Assembly: GCA_009767595.1 (NCBI GenBank)
Contig: VSDK01015859.1
Span: 162,964 to 226,963, forward strand
Origin: Symbiodinium kawagutii
Lineage: Eukaryota; Sar; Dinophyceae; Suessiales; Symbiodiniaceae
Reading direction: 5' to 3'
Length of the DNA stretch: 64,000 nt
Translations under genes and position numbers: made by a program
The notes under the pieces: generated by a model
Told to the model about the DNA's origin: nothing
What the model saw: the letters and a program-made list of their open reading frames with translations, nothing else
Database searches by the model: none
Part shown: piece by piece, positions 11,446 through 23,800 of the stretch
How the letters are laid out: every line of letters begins with the position of its first letter
Position numbering within the stretch: the first letter of the stretch is position 1

Positions 11446-11512
11446 TGGTTGGTGGTTTTAAACATTTTTGTTATTCCCTAATGTTTACAATTTGGTTGGT
11501 TGACAAGCATAG
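11446..11512 (+). mobile_element. Family B element, left part
   Basis: CTGGTTGGTGGTTTTAAACA, then CCCTAATGTTTACAA and GGTTGGTTGACAAGCATA match the B consensus. The right terminal repeat is missing. The 60 bases before it (ATTATAGTGGTTCATGATAA, then ACCAACAATAGGGGTTG) recur before other B copies, so the full element may be larger. Confidence 0.65.
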
Positions 11513-11514
11513 CT

Positions 11515-12425
11515 ATCAAGTATTGACGAACGACTTTGAAGCATCATCAACCTTCAATCAACCATTAATCAACAATTAATCAGCCACTCTTAAATAGTGG
11601 TGAACCACAACTTTGCCATCATTACATATGATATCATCAACTTACAACCACTTGGCCATTGATTGCCGATTGTGGAGGATCAATTGACCGATAATTGACA
11701 AACATTAGCTATCAACTATCACGAACCTTTGTCAACCATCATTCCCATCATTAGTACACGTTGACATCACTATTGACCAGCTCATTTACCATCGACTAAT
11801 CATCCTTATCGATTACTTCTATGTGTTAATCACTTGCAATGATTACTTAGTTATGATCCATCCTTTAGCTTCAGCCTATGATCAACAACCATCAATATAC
11901 GCCATTGATGATTGATATTTTGCCACTATTGGATGGTGAGGTACCAAAGAAAATTATCAACCATTATTCTCCAGCGAACTAACCTACTTGCGTGAACAAT
12001 CCATCATAGAAATAGCTGGTTTACCTTTGAAAACTGGTGAGTTTGGTCGCGCAACCAGGTTAGCTTACCGTCCTGGTCGAGTGATCATAGCTAGCTCGCG
12101 GCTCAACTAACCAGCGGCTGTGGGTCAAAACCCTTAGTCCCCCTGGTTCCCCCATCATTAACCAGGCTGTTTTCCCTATTGACCATGAATAATCTTCACC
12201 ATCAGTAGCTGATCTAAAGTCTATTATTTTATACCACTTATATGGATTCCTATAATCATATACTACACAAAATAAAACCATCCATTGACCATCACATACA
12301 AACCATTAATTGACCATCTGACTAGTTAAGCATTACCAGTAATTCACCATTGCCTTGAGCTTCAAATAACCAGTAGTTGACCATCATACAAACTAACCAG
12401 TAAATTGACCATCCATTTTCACCAC
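11515..12425. repeat. A/C-rich tract
   Basis: Degenerate CATCAACC, ACCATCATTCCC and TTGACCATC words leading into the exon-like island at 12,440. It contains a reverse-oriented family C piece at 12,114-12,190. Confidence 0.65.
12114..12190 (-). mobile_element. Family C element, partial, reverse orientation
   Basis: GCGGCTGTGGGTCAAAACCC, then GGTTCCCCCATCATTAACC and TTTTCCCTATT: the complement of the right two thirds of the family C consensus. It is the only C copy in this orientation. Confidence 0.65.
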
Positions 12426-12444
12426 CGCCTTTGCCAGAGGTGTA

Positions 12445-12540
12445 GCGGTGTCTCCCGTCCTTTGGTCTCGTGGAGTACCTGCTGATGGTAGCAATGGCAA
12501 GGCGCAGCCGGCCCGGCGAAGATTCAATGGCGGCGGATGG
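12445..12540 (+). CDS. Candidate exon, unidentified
   Basis: GC-rich island. After TTTGCCAGAG|G the forward frame reads VAVSPVLWSRGVPADGSN. A competing reverse frame (RDQRTGDTATPLAKAVV) is also open, so strand is unproven. A/C-rich sequence lies upstream; a family A element starts within about 10 bases of its end. Confidence 0.35.
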
Positions 12541-12544
12541 TTAC

Positions 12545-12657
12545 GTGGTGGTTTCTTTAAATGGGGGGCCGGATAAATGGTTCGTTTATTGCTGTGAATG
12601 GTTGATAATGGATGATTTGGGGGTACCCCTATTGTGAGAAACACCCACATAACTGTT
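12545..12657 (+). mobile_element. Family A element
   Basis: GGTGGTTTCTTTAAATGGGG, AAATGGTTCGTTTATT, GGATGATTTGGGGGTACCCC and TATTGTGAGAAACACCC, complete from end to end. Confidence 0.8.
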
Positions 12658-13334
12658 GTGGGTACCATGGTGAAACTCATGACAAATGGTTGACAACCGG
12701 TTGCTTGTTGAATCAACCATTGATCAATCATAATGGGTTAAGACAAATGGTCAATGGTTAAACTGCATCAGCAACCACTCATTTAAGGTGAGATAGTTGA
12801 TAGCAGCGGTTGATAATGGTTTTATAGCAATGGATCAAACAGTTTTCAGATTGGTTTGCCATGATCATATTTGGTTAATTGATAGCAACATAAAAGGCTT
12901 GATAATTATTAACATACTGCATCTAAAACATACAACACATCATTAACAATAGTTTATCCATTACCTTACCATTTGTCAACCATTTAAAATCATCAGACAC
13001 CCATCATGAAGCATCAAAACACTATGAACTGACCATCAGGTGACATCAATTACATGTCCATGAATTAACTGTTCAGCAACGATTTGTCAACAACCATTCA
13101 TCAACCATCAAAATTGCATCACTACGCTCCTGTCAAGTTGCATGCAAGCGGAAAATCCGCCGTTTTTGTTTTACCCAGCAAACATGGTATCATGGTGATG
13201 TTTAACTTCAAGGGTAGTTTCCCAGAGGATAACCATTTAAGTATCAATCAACCGTCAATCAGCCATAGAGATAGTGATTGAGCATCATCAACCATCATCA
13301 ATAGCCATCACTAAGCATCGCTAGCCATAAGCCT

Positions 13335-13430
13335 GTTCGCCTTTTCACCGCGTCGCGAATACACGGGGGTCATCCAGCTGTGGGGATCATCGTCGCGAAA
13401 AATCTCAGCGGTGGAAAGCTTCAACCATAG
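13335..13430 (+). CDS. Candidate exon, unidentified
   Basis: The forward frame LFAFSPRREYTGVIQLWGSS is open through a GC-rich patch after an A/C-rich tract (13,080-13,320). Splice limits are not clear. The region 13,430-14,300 mixes short G/T-rich and neutral sequence without a supported gene. Confidence 0.35.
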   Translation, partial: VRLFTASRIHGGHPAVGIIVAKNLSGGKLQP

Positions 13431-14426
13431 AGGGTTCAGTTCTGCAGCTCAGGCTGGTTTAGGCTGGTTTGCCTGATTTTTTTAATGCCGTTGTTGTTGA
13501 TTTCAATCAGGGCTCATGTGTAGATTCAGAACCACAGGGATCTACAAGGGATAAGTGACAAGTATGATGCCGAATGGCTCTGTCTACACAGGGTGTTGAC
13601 CTCCTTCATTGTCGGCCAAAGCGGTTTGCCTGTGTAATGTCCAGATGCTTCGGGTGCATGGCCATGATGCCATAGCGAATCTCAACTGTTCAGTAGATCA
13701 TGAATTTGGATTGTGAAGAGCGACCAAGCAGGATCACTAGCCTAGGGCATTCATCAGCCACTGCGGCTTGGACTGCTGCGGTTTTGTGTTTTGCATGACG
13801 ATCCCTTGTGGTGTGTCAGCAATCTCCGTTGCGAAATGCTCCGCGCCCATGGATGCGCATGGTGCACATTTCTCAGTCCCAAGGCTTTAACTGAAGTATA
13901 ACTCCTGATGGCCGTTTGGTGGTCGAGTGGTGGCTACTCTTTGCCCAAGTGGTGGTATCACAGTTTTGGAAACTCTCGGGTCTCAGATCTGTGTGAAAGT
14001 CATGATGGCTGACAACAGCACCAGGATGGTTGGTTGATGATCATGGTTATAATTTCTTGGTTATAAATTGTTGGCTGATGGTTGATGGATGTTGATGGTA
14101 TATCATTGGCAGTTGGTTGATCATGACCCACTTTCATTCAATAGTGGATCACTCACGTTCCAGCTTGGTGAACAATTCTTGGCATCGTATGAATCATATG
14201 CCCGAGAAATGAGGCGACAACGGGGGGCCTCCGGTCTTCAGCGATGGGTGTTGACAATACCTGCTCCAGAAACGATGCATGAATTGGGAATACAATTGCT
14301 TTGGCCTACCCGTAACCGACCATTACCCAAATATCAATCAACCCTTGACCATCCTCAACCAATCATCAACGATCCGTTCACATCCTTCCCCCTCCCGGCC
14401 AAAAATTGTTGCTCGGCGACTTCCAG

Positions 14427-14516
14427 GTGAACATCTCAGATGCGGGCTTTGAATTTTGCGTGGCCACTGCGCTGGAAAAACCGCCCAAGGTGGTGCACAG
14501 CGGTGGGAATGGCAGG
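14427..14516 (+). CDS. Candidate exon, unidentified
   Basis: CGACTTCCAG|GTG opens thirty codons (VNISDAGFEFCVATALEK, PPKVVHSGGNGR) up to AGG|GTGCTG. Upstream lies an A/C-rich tract (CAATCAACCCTTGACCATCC). Phase 0 at both ends. No family is recognised. Confidence 0.45.
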
Positions 14517-14519
14517 GTG

Positions 14520-15475
14520 CTGAGCCCTCAGAGCAAGGCTACGTGACACGGCGGTTGAGTCAGCACTGTGGGTTACTCAGCGGTGGATGAAGACACAGCT
14601 GATACTGAAACGTCATATCTTGGCAGACCTGCAACTTTGTAATTCAGAAAGAAGTATGAAGACAACATGGTAGAGCTACATGCAAATCACGTCATATCGG
14701 TACGAGACCAATCCATTGGAAAACAGCAGTGAAGCAGCCACAGCCAGTTCTTCAATGACAGCGGGTCCAATCCCATGAGAACTTGTCACCAACAGTACTG
14801 TCCAGTCGCACTGTTGGAACGGTTTTGTTTACCTCCGTGCCTGGTTTGGGATGCACTAGTAACGAAGTCAGAAGTCGGTGGATGGGAACTGTGAGCTTTG
14901 GACCTGTGGATTGGGGTGTGAGGTTTTTAGGTGACCAGTAGTGACCATCAACCAGTGATAAGAGCTTATCAACCATGTTGGTGGTATCACCGGCTTGGTG
15001 GGGTTCACCTTCAGTGATGATGACATCCTTTCTTTGCCAGCGGATTCTTTGCCCAGTCAAATCTCAACACAAAGCCTCAAACACAAGAGTAAGAGAGGCA
15101 AATGAGGATAGGATATGGAGTCAGCAGAGTCGAAGAAGAGCCGGTCACATACCTCTAACACAGAAACATGTTATGCACATCGATCCAGACACAGTGCAAG
15201 TACAGGTCATGAGGAGACATCAAACAACGAGGGATCAAAACGATGACAACCATAGTTTGTTGACCACTGAAGATATTGTTGCAAATGTATAGACAGATGT
15301 ATGGATGTGTCAACGACACTCCATCAAAGAGCAATTTGTTCATTATTTTTCTTGGGGGGTATGAACAGCCGGGCATGCAGGGTTTGGTCTGGAAGAATGA
15401 TGAAGAATGCATATTATATTGTATCACTGTTGTTACGTGCTGATTTTTTCAATAAGGTGCCGGCCCGTGGCGAAC
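14520..15475. other. Spacer without a supported gene
   Basis: Mixed composition with weak open frames on both strands. None has codon bias or splice signals like the better exons. Confidence 0.4.
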
Positions 15476-15550
15476 ACAGACCTTGCCCTATTTGATGGTG
15501 TCGCCTTGGCATTGCGGGGGTCGACATTGGCCAGTTGGGACATTTCCCAG
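15476..15550 (+). CDS. Candidate exon, unidentified
   Basis: After CGAACACAG the frame reads DLALFDGVALALRGST then LASWDISQ, with mostly G/C/T third bases. The acceptor is followed by A, not the usual G. No family is recognised. Confidence 0.35.
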
Positions 15551-15849
15551 GGAGCAATGAAGTATTCTTCAAAGAGGAAGTAAATAACTTCCTATCCTGA
15601 ATTTCAGCCTGCTAAATAGCATGATGATGTAGCTGTTTCATGACTTCATGGTAATATGGACCAGTCTGTGGGGATGTCCACCATACCACTTCGAGACAAG
15701 AAAATCCTGAAGTATTTGGGGACCCAAGATCTTTATGTTTTCACTCGCATGCAACAGTCTCTTTGTGTATGGTACATGCTGTCGGAACCACTGGACGGCC
15801 AATATAATAAGCAACCAAAAACTGAACAATTCACTTACCAAAATCGTTG

Positions 15850-16060
15850 CACCCAAGCAAATCAGATGGCAAGATCCCATGGAATCATCGCGCGCATCAT
15901 CCCAACTGGCCTTGTCCCAATTGGCTTGGGCACAGGGCCGTGTAAGGAGACCAGTCTCAACACAGCTGGCTGAAGAAAAGGGGAGGCCGCGACCGCTGCT
16001 TGTGCTTTGGGGAAGACTGACCTGGCATGCGCTCAACAGTGGTCCATCCAGGGTTCAACA
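15850..16060. other. Exon-like island, strand unclear
   Basis: The forward frame ESSRASSQLALSQLAWAQG continues to PRPLLVLWGRLTWHALN. A reverse frame (ACQVSLPQSTSSGRGLPF) also looks plausible. It could be an exon of a gene ending before the transporter. From 16,070 to 17,560 I see short low-complexity words and two weak islands (16,640-16,780 and 16,900-17,010) but no supported gene. Confidence 0.3.
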
Positions 16061-17692
16061 GTCGCCAAAAACCATGGTTAATAGCTTAATGGTCAATCAC
16101 GCTCAAATAGTTGTTGATGGTGATGAATGGTCAAGACCGCCTAATCAAACATTGCTGCCTGGAAAAATACACCTTTTTGATCCTTTTTGAGTATCTCGAA
16201 ATGGCCATCCACAAATCATGTTTCGACCAATGATGGTGCCGTCAGCTTGAGGACAATAGCCATGATAGCCATGGCTGTGTAGCTGTCAATGGGTGGGGGA
16301 TGGTGAGGTGATGCTCAATTGATGCTTAGCAAATGACTAATCAGCCATTGTATGTCTATTTCAGATAGTTAGTTGATGGCTAGCTGATGCTTATTCAATG
16401 ATGCCTACCATGCGCATCAACCCAATCAAGGGCCTTGTGACCTCGAACAGCTGTTAGCATCCCATGAATTGACCAAACCATTCTTACCTGGGTTACACTT
16501 GATTCATAAACTTAGGATTTATTGATCCGGGATCAACATTATCCACAAACTTCGCGTTTTGGGAATTCGAAAGCCATAAATGCGATAATTAGCAGTTGTA
16601 AGACCAGAAAAGTTATAACCATTTAGCCTTCATTTTGGTAATGATTGACCATACATCCGCTAAAGCCATGAAAAAAACGCAAGGGATCTAGTTGCGCCAG
16701 CAAGTTGCTGGGGTTCCGGCCATATCTCGCCCCACCGCGCAGCATCGTTGCATTATGTGACCTCGCCACCAGGTACTCCCATTGGAGGGCAAACGAACCG
16801 TTGCCAGGCCACTTCTTCGGAGCTCCAGGGGGATGGTTGGCCAAAGTTACTTGGAGCTCCACGGTGGATGACCGATGACCACCAAGGTTGACTCGCAGCG
16901 GGCATCCTAAGTGGTTGGAAGCTGCGGTAAGGCGGTTTCAGCTGTGACACAGGGATGAATAGTTGCAGCGAAGTCGCTACCCCACCACCACCATCGTTAA
17001 GTTGATTGAGGACAGGTATGGGAAGCATGTACCAGGATTGGTTCAAAGATGGATAGTTGGCTTGTCATTGTCACGTGCATCTAACTGTCAGAGACCACTA
17101 GAGTCTTGGCGAGTCTTTAATTCGGAATCTCTCTGGTTTCACTACACATAGGACATGCTGAGGTTATAATCGACACCTGAGAGGTCCTGAGTGCCAGAAC
17201 TCCACGGCTGTTTTGAGGTGATAGTACGGGCGGCATTGTATCAACTGGTCCATTTTTGCTTGCTGGAATAAAATGCTTGATGTATATTCTCTGAAAACAT
17301 ATCTTGCAATATATAGAGTCATATATTTGCATCATTTTGCCTTTATCTCTCCAAATGTCAACGCAAACAAATGCGGATCTGGATCCACCGTCCTACGGGA
17401 CCCCTTGGATGGCTCCATCAGCGTACAGAACTGAGCTGGTTGCAGCGATAGCAGCCACAGCTTATCACCAATACCAGCTGCTTAGGTGATGAGACATGTC
17501 TACCATAAGTCCACCAATGGCCCAATGGCAGGATTCACAGAAGATGAGTCAGCAACCATTTGTGATGAATTTAAATCAATCAACATTTTAGCAACAAGCA
17601 GTGTAGAACTGGTGACACGATCAATCAACTAAAATTAGCAACAAAACTCAGAACAAAAGTGACTTTTCTGTGATCGGCACTTGCTACCAATC

Positions 17693-17694
17693 AG
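17693..17694 (+). promoter_or_regulatory. Candidate spliced-leader acceptor
   Basis: ACCAATCAG lies 18 bases upstream of the proposed start ATG at 17,713. Dinoflagellate mRNAs receive a 22-nt spliced leader at an AG near the start codon, so this AG is the nearest candidate. There is no direct evidence of its use. Confidence 0.35.
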
Positions 17695-17712
17695 CTTTGT
17701 CACAACTTCGCC

Positions 17713-17817
17713 ATGGCGAACGCTGCAGCATTGGAAGAAGCAGCCAATGAGCGACGGCGGCTCCTGTGGCGATGCAAAGTTGCCATCGCCACTCTTCAAC
17801 CAAGCCTTGCGCTGTCG
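17713..17817 (+). CDS. Transporter exon 1 (start)
   Basis: ATG in a CGCCATGGCG context starts 35 codons, MANAAALEEAANERRRLLW onward to LQPSLALS. They form a charged cytosolic N-terminus leading to helix 1. The donor is the perfect TCG|GTAAGT, which fixes the strand. In-frame codons upstream run to a stop at about 17,671, so this is the first ATG. Intron 1 follows. Confidence 0.65.
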
Positions 17818-20800
17818 GTAAGTTGTGGATCAATCAAAAGGGTTGAAGGCTGAAGAATCAACACCAAGCTGGGCTGCTGAATGTGGAGGCTATTACCAAC
17901 ACGGATATGGTTAACAAGCAACAATGAGCGGGTTGTAGCGGGAAAAATATGTCATTGCTGGTTCAACAGTCGAATCATAAGCTGGTTGATGTTATAGTTT
18001 GTGCACGTGTCTAATCACGAGCTGGTTGATGTCATAGTTGGTTCACCAGTCTAACCCTAAGCTGGTTAAATGTTAATCTCCAACACACGGCAAATATGGA
18101 TGTGTTGCTATCTTTGAATCTATCTCCTGATACGTCGTGGCAATACCCACAGACTCCCACTCTACGGCCGCCATTCCATTGGTGATGTACTTGTCGATTT
18201 GGTTGCTTCAATTGTCATTGATTATATACTCTTCTCCTATACTAAGAGCTGTGACACACCCACCCACACACACACACACGCACACACTTGACCAAGATGG
18301 TATGTTTGGCTGACCCATCAGATTGGTTGCATTCTGCCCAAATGTGACCACATCAGATGGCTCATATTGGTTTTGATCAACACAACAATCAAATATACTC
18401 AATGACCAGTCTGATTTGGCTACTGAATGAGGGTTCTGGTAGAGACTGGGCCATCTTGGATATGGGGAGTTTCTCAAGTCATAGGGGTACCCCCAGTTGT
18501 CATCCCACATTCATCATCGATAGACTAATCAACTCCAATCACAACGGCCTAGATCCCCCCAACCGGCTTAAGAAACCACCATATTGGCCTTTTTGTTTTT
18601 ATTATTCCAGCTAATTCCCCTATGATTAACCATTTCTATGAATAAACCCGTCATTTTTTGGCGCATCACTAATTTTTGGGGCACTATAGATATTTACCAT
18701 TAATATGAATGATATGAAACCCTTATTATAGATATTTACAAGCCTTTAATATTGTCAATAGACCCGCCATTAATAGATATTGACAAGCCACCGTTCTCTG
18801 AGGCAACGGTGATTTTTTGTCTTTCAGTATCTGCTGTGCCTGGGCAACTTCCTCCCAGCAGGGGGGCGCTAGCTCCACGTCGTACCAGAACGGCGGCTGG
18901 TGCTTTGATTGGCATGTTTGATAGGGGATTATAGTGGTCAATAATGGGGTTACAGTGTTTTAAACAGTTTCTACAGGGGATTGTAGTGCTGAATAATCAG
19001 AATCAATGGTTGATGATCAGGATTAACTAGGGATTAAAGTGGTTAATGATAAGGAATAATAACCAACAAGAGTGGTTTTATTGACATTTTTTGTTTTCCT
19101 ATACTAATCACTAACAATTGGTTGGTTGATTCATATTTTTCACAGGGGCTGAAACCACCAACCAGTATATGATCTGGGATTTACCCTTAAGTGCTGGAGC
19201 CAAACTGTTCAATTAAAGAAGTATATCCACCACCAGAGAGCGTGGCAAAAAGGTGCGGATTCATGTTTGTCTTTGGAAGGTGCGAAGAGCTTGGGGTCTC
19301 AAAAACGATACCCAACTCCAAAAGAGATACCTCCTGAAACTTGAAAGAATGAAGCCGCTCCAGATTTGCAGCTGCAGTTCCTAGAAAAGATGTCTGCTGA
19401 ATGCCTGTACTTCCAAATCAAGCTCAGAAGCAGACTTAAGATACTACCCAATGCCAAAAACTATACCTGCTCATGCACCGTACAGTCTCGAACCCCTATT
19501 CTTGGCAGCCGCTCACAACCGCAACGGCAGCAAGCCCTGAAATGGCATTGAGGGTAATCCGAAGAACAAGGCGGAAGTAAAGAACGACGAGAAAGAAAAA
19601 CACCAGAACAACACTCGTATCACACGACCACATCCAACATACACAATCAACACATTCTGCCCACAGAAGCTGGGAATCCAAACAATTCTGGGGGAACAGC
19701 GGGGGAAGATGACAAGAACTCAAGAACTCGCGACACCGGGAAGCCGAAGCGGGTGACTCTGTGATGGCACAGTGGTGAAGGGCTCTCCGCGAAGTCAGGT
19801 GCCCATCTACAATAAGCTGGTTTTTGCTCAAGGCGGGTCCTCACCGGGTCCTCAACTCGTGCCCCCGAATCGAGATGTGGGTGTCCCGCTATTGGTGGCT
19901 GGGTTGACGTGCCCATGACAGCAGTGGCTTGACCGGCTTGTCGTCCAGAGGCTGAGATCCGTGGCAGGTTTTTGAAGAGTTCTGAAGAGTTGAACCATCC
20001 AAATGGTGGTTCCTCAAAATAGGGAGCCCCAAAAATGATTGGTTTACTATTGTAGATGGTTAATAACTTCATGATTTTGGGGGTACCCCTATTTTGAGAA
20101 ACACCCAAATGGATCCAAGGGGACAGATTGAACTCAAACACCATCCAATTTTGTCAAAGTTCAATCACTGAGTTGAATTTCTAATGAGTTCAACACCTTC
20201 GTGGATGGACCATTCACGAACAACAAAATGTCGCTTGGCCCCACCAGCCTTGGTCGGAAAGCGCCAGGCGTTTGCAATGGATCCGGGTGCCTTCACAAGT
20301 ATCCATATCCCGTGACCCGACAAGCTGGGAACATGGCCATGGCCATGCTGCTTCTCTGCCAAGGTTTGGCAATGATGAAAACAACTACCAATTGGAGGTC
20401 ATGGCATATCATGGCATTATCCATGCACATATACACAAACAAACATATTTGAGTACATCAGTATATTTCAAACATGTACTGTAGGTGTTGCATACATGTA
20501 AAGTTTTGCCGTAGCAGTGTTCTTTGTTCCAATTTGGTTCTTCTGGATTTCAGTCCTGTTCGAGCTTTTCCCAGCACTTGGAGCAGCTTTGAGCAGCGAC
20601 GTTGGATGGTGACGATGGAGAGATTCAGAACAAACTATGGCTGATAATTACTTATCATGAAACATCATGGTTAAGAATAATATCATCAAACATTATTAAT
20701 GAATAAGATCAATATCATGGTCAGATCATGGTGAACAAATCTTGACGTTTAATCATTGTCACGGTGAGATTGACCATTCGGAATTAGTAGTCAATAATGA

Positions 20801-23800
20801 CAGATTGATCATGGAACAATTCTTACAATGGCTGGCAATGGTTGATTAATAATGTTAAATTGACCACTGTTAAAAAAAAAAAACAACTGTTATAGCTGTA
20901 GTCATTATCCAGTTGAACCATAGTTAGGACTGGTGACTGATCATTGCTGATAATATTACTCATGATAGCCATGTCCATGGTAGTCGATAATGGTTGATAG
21001 ATCTAGTACTGATAGTGAATGGTCATGATAGCAAGTACGGCTATTACCCGTTATCAATTCATCTACAAGGGATAAGAACGGTCATTGATAGTGATGGTGA
21101 AACCTGATGGTCAATGGTGGTTGATACTGACGACTAATGACGATTTAACCAATACCAGTACCATGAACCATCATGAACTATCATTTACCCACCAGAAACC
21201 ACTGATTGTGAGGAATCTCAACGCAATATATAGGAAATCTGTTCAGAAAAACGTTTGCATGCATTTTTGTAAGGTATGTGTGATGACAAATGGAATTGGA
21301 TATGTTTTGTTTTTACCCCACTATGTTTAGTTGCTTACTGACTAAACTGTCATTGTGCCATATTGTGTTGTGTCGATAATGCAAACCAACATAGTCACAC
21401 CATTGCAAATCACTATGATGTTGGACCCACCGTCTTGACCCAAACTCCTGTTGCTAAGCTCGTATACTTACCTCAACGGTTCCAGTCCGTTGCTTGGATC
21501 GGAGCACTGTGCTCCTCGCCGCCGTGAATCGTTGCTTCGCTCGCTGCAGCGCTCAGGTGGCGACGGCCTTTCTCCAGCTCGCTTTGGTTTCTTTGGTCCT
21601 GGGCTTGGTCAACAGCTTGGGCCACTTCTCGGGGGATCGGAGCCTTGGCGGTGGACGGTCCATGATGGTCAGTGGAAGCACGTGCCCTGGGGGACCTGAC
21701 CTTTAAGGAGGTGATGGCCCAGTGGGGCTGATGTCATGACCAAGTGGGGCGCTCATGCTCAGATCACTTGTGTATTTCTGCATGTTTGCACTGCTGATTC
21801 TGCTAGACCGAGCGATGACAAATAAGATCAGCACGTGCTGGCTTGCAAGGATGAACGTAGCTGTTGGTGGTTGATTTGCGGCACACTGTATATACTGTAC
21901 CATACGTACTGTTGGTTGCTGCTCTATCATTTTGTAGGTGTAATTAGTGATTTGAGATGTTTTTGTTGCATGCTGATCTCTTTGTTATATAATTTGTATC
22001 ATCATGTTGAATCATATTTGCATTCCGAGGGATATCTCCATTTCCGATAGGGAGTACTTCATTGTTTGCATGGGCCCCTGAGACGTTTTGCGTATCATTC
22101 CTCGATTCAGACCCATCCCCGTTCGATTCATTTGCAGAAAAGCGGACGAACAACCGTGACTCATAGGATTTAGTTACAGGAATTCAGGAAAGTGTTTGAT
22201 TTGCCATCATTTCGAATGGGTTCAATGGGTTGCAGGGGGCCCACCTTTGGCAACGCAAATGATTCAAACATGGCTGCGAATCTGCATGGAAGTTGCTGGT
22301 TGGGTTTTGCCAGTGGATTGGAGGGTTTCTGCTCGCAGTGGATATTGCTCAAGGGAACCATTTTTGGCTGGTAAGTCACCAACCAGCCGGACCTCTGAAA
22401 ATTATTGTTGGATTCTTTGCTATGTTTCTTTGGGAATTACCCGAAGTCTAATTTTTTGTCAAGCATGCACTTTGTCATTTTGAGACCACACTCACTTTTT
22501 TGTGAGTTTGGTGTACACGAAGTCATCCACTTGCAAAACTAGATAAAGCTCGACAGCAAAGCTCGAGCATCGTTGGTCCATTGTAAGTCCCCTTGCTGGC
22601 TTGCTGGTTAGATGAGCACCCGCATGAAGTCTTCGATGCTTCACCCAGCTACCAGGAACCAGTCCTGGATCTTCGGCCCACATTTTCGGTACAAGTTGAG
22701 CCGCTTGTCGATGAATCCCCCAACGGTCTCTGGCGCACAGAGCACGGTTTTTCCGTATGGAGCAGCTGGTGGTAAAGCCAGTTTGGCGACTCCATGGTTC
22801 TGGTTGGTTTAATAGTTGAGCTGGATGATAACTGGGGGTACCCGCCATTTTGAGAAAGCAAGATATAGCGTTCGTCTATGATATTCAGATGTTGTTTCCT
22901 TATCATGGAATATCCCAATCATAAACCGCTAATTGGTGGTTTCTTAATGCAGGGGACCCAAAAAAGGTTTGTTTATTACTACTAAATGATTACTATGGAA
23001 TGATTTGGGTGTGCCCCTATGATTTGAGAAGCACCCATTTGATGATTCAACCACCAGCGACAAACGGGATCTGCCAATATCCAGATTGATGTTCTGGCTG
23101 CATGGGGGTCCTGTGGCGCTCAGCTGTGCGCAAGGTCGACCAGGCCATGGTCATCAAAAAATAGCGGAAAGACATGATGCATCTTTGGTATCACATGATG
23201 CTTTCTCAAAATAGGGGTATTTGTATCCCCCCATAATGACTGGTTCGTTACTAGGAAAGATTACTATTAGATGATTTGGGGGCAACCCTGTTTCGACAAA
23301 CACTCATATGATGGATGGTGGTAAATGACTGCAGTGGTTACCAACCAATTGATTCTGCAGGAGCGATTCCGAGCTCGCTGTTCTGGACAGGTTTCTCAAG
23401 GATGGTATTAGCGGATGATCGTTCACAGTTGAAGGTCGGACTGTCAGTTCATACTGGGAGAGCAGTTGCTGTTGGCAGAACTGCAGGTTTTTCGTGCCAC
23501 AGTCTACCAGCCTGTACCCCACCCCGGCCACACTGGCCACCATGGGACGTGCCCAGGATATTGTGCGCCCGTGGGCATCCTCTTTGGCCTCAAATATGGC
23601 ATCACAAATTGGGGGCTGCAGTTGGTACCCGTGGGTCTCTTGGAGTTGAAGGGAAGGGATGAACCAACAAGTGAGGGTTGAAGAAATAAGTTAGAGATGT
23701 GAATCTTTGGTTAGGGGACGTTAAGAAAGGGATGTTAAGTAATTGAGGGATGTTAAGTGCTGTGTTTTCTTTGCATGCTGGGTTTGAGACGGTTCCCATA

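Larger units (their letters stand above)
17818..18827 (+). other. Transporter intron 1 (GT-AG, 1,010 nt)
   Basis: Starts GTAAGT and ends TTTTTTGTCTTTCAG, a strong pyrimidine tract. The 5' third is G/T-rich (AAGCTGGTTGATGTTATAG repeated three times, 17,975-18,070); the 3' part is A/C- and A/T-rich. It contains a CA repeat and a family A element. Confidence 0.6.
18866..21504 (+). other. Transporter intron 2 (about 2.6 kb)
   Basis: The 5' part is G/T-rich (ATTATAGTGGTCAATAATGG, TGGTTGATGATCAGG). The middle holds family B and A elements and weak open frames (19,366-19,831) judged non-coding. The 3' part (21,130-21,440) is A/C-rich (ACCATGAACCATCATGAAC). The two intron ends are therefore roughly complementary. 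An undetected small exon could lie here. Confidence 0.5.
22700..23556 (+). other. Transporter intron 4 (GC-AG, 857 nt)
   Basis: Contains three family A copies, including a remnant at 22,799-22,865, packed within 520 bases. The acceptor is CACCATGGGACGTGCCCAG|G. The GC-rich stretch at 23,340-23,550 is open in two frames and could hide another short exon, but the reading frame is complete without it. Confidence 0.5.

Noticed and set aside
18740..18941. Reverse-strand exon PPFWYDVELAPPCWEEV
   Set aside because: Well-biased frame, but a forward frame has a strong acceptor and continues transporter helix 1; kept as an alternative only.
23315..23662. 115-codon forward ORF as a separate gene
   Set aside because: It overlaps transporter exon 5 in another frame; the exon frame gives the helix 3 block and joins both neighbours.
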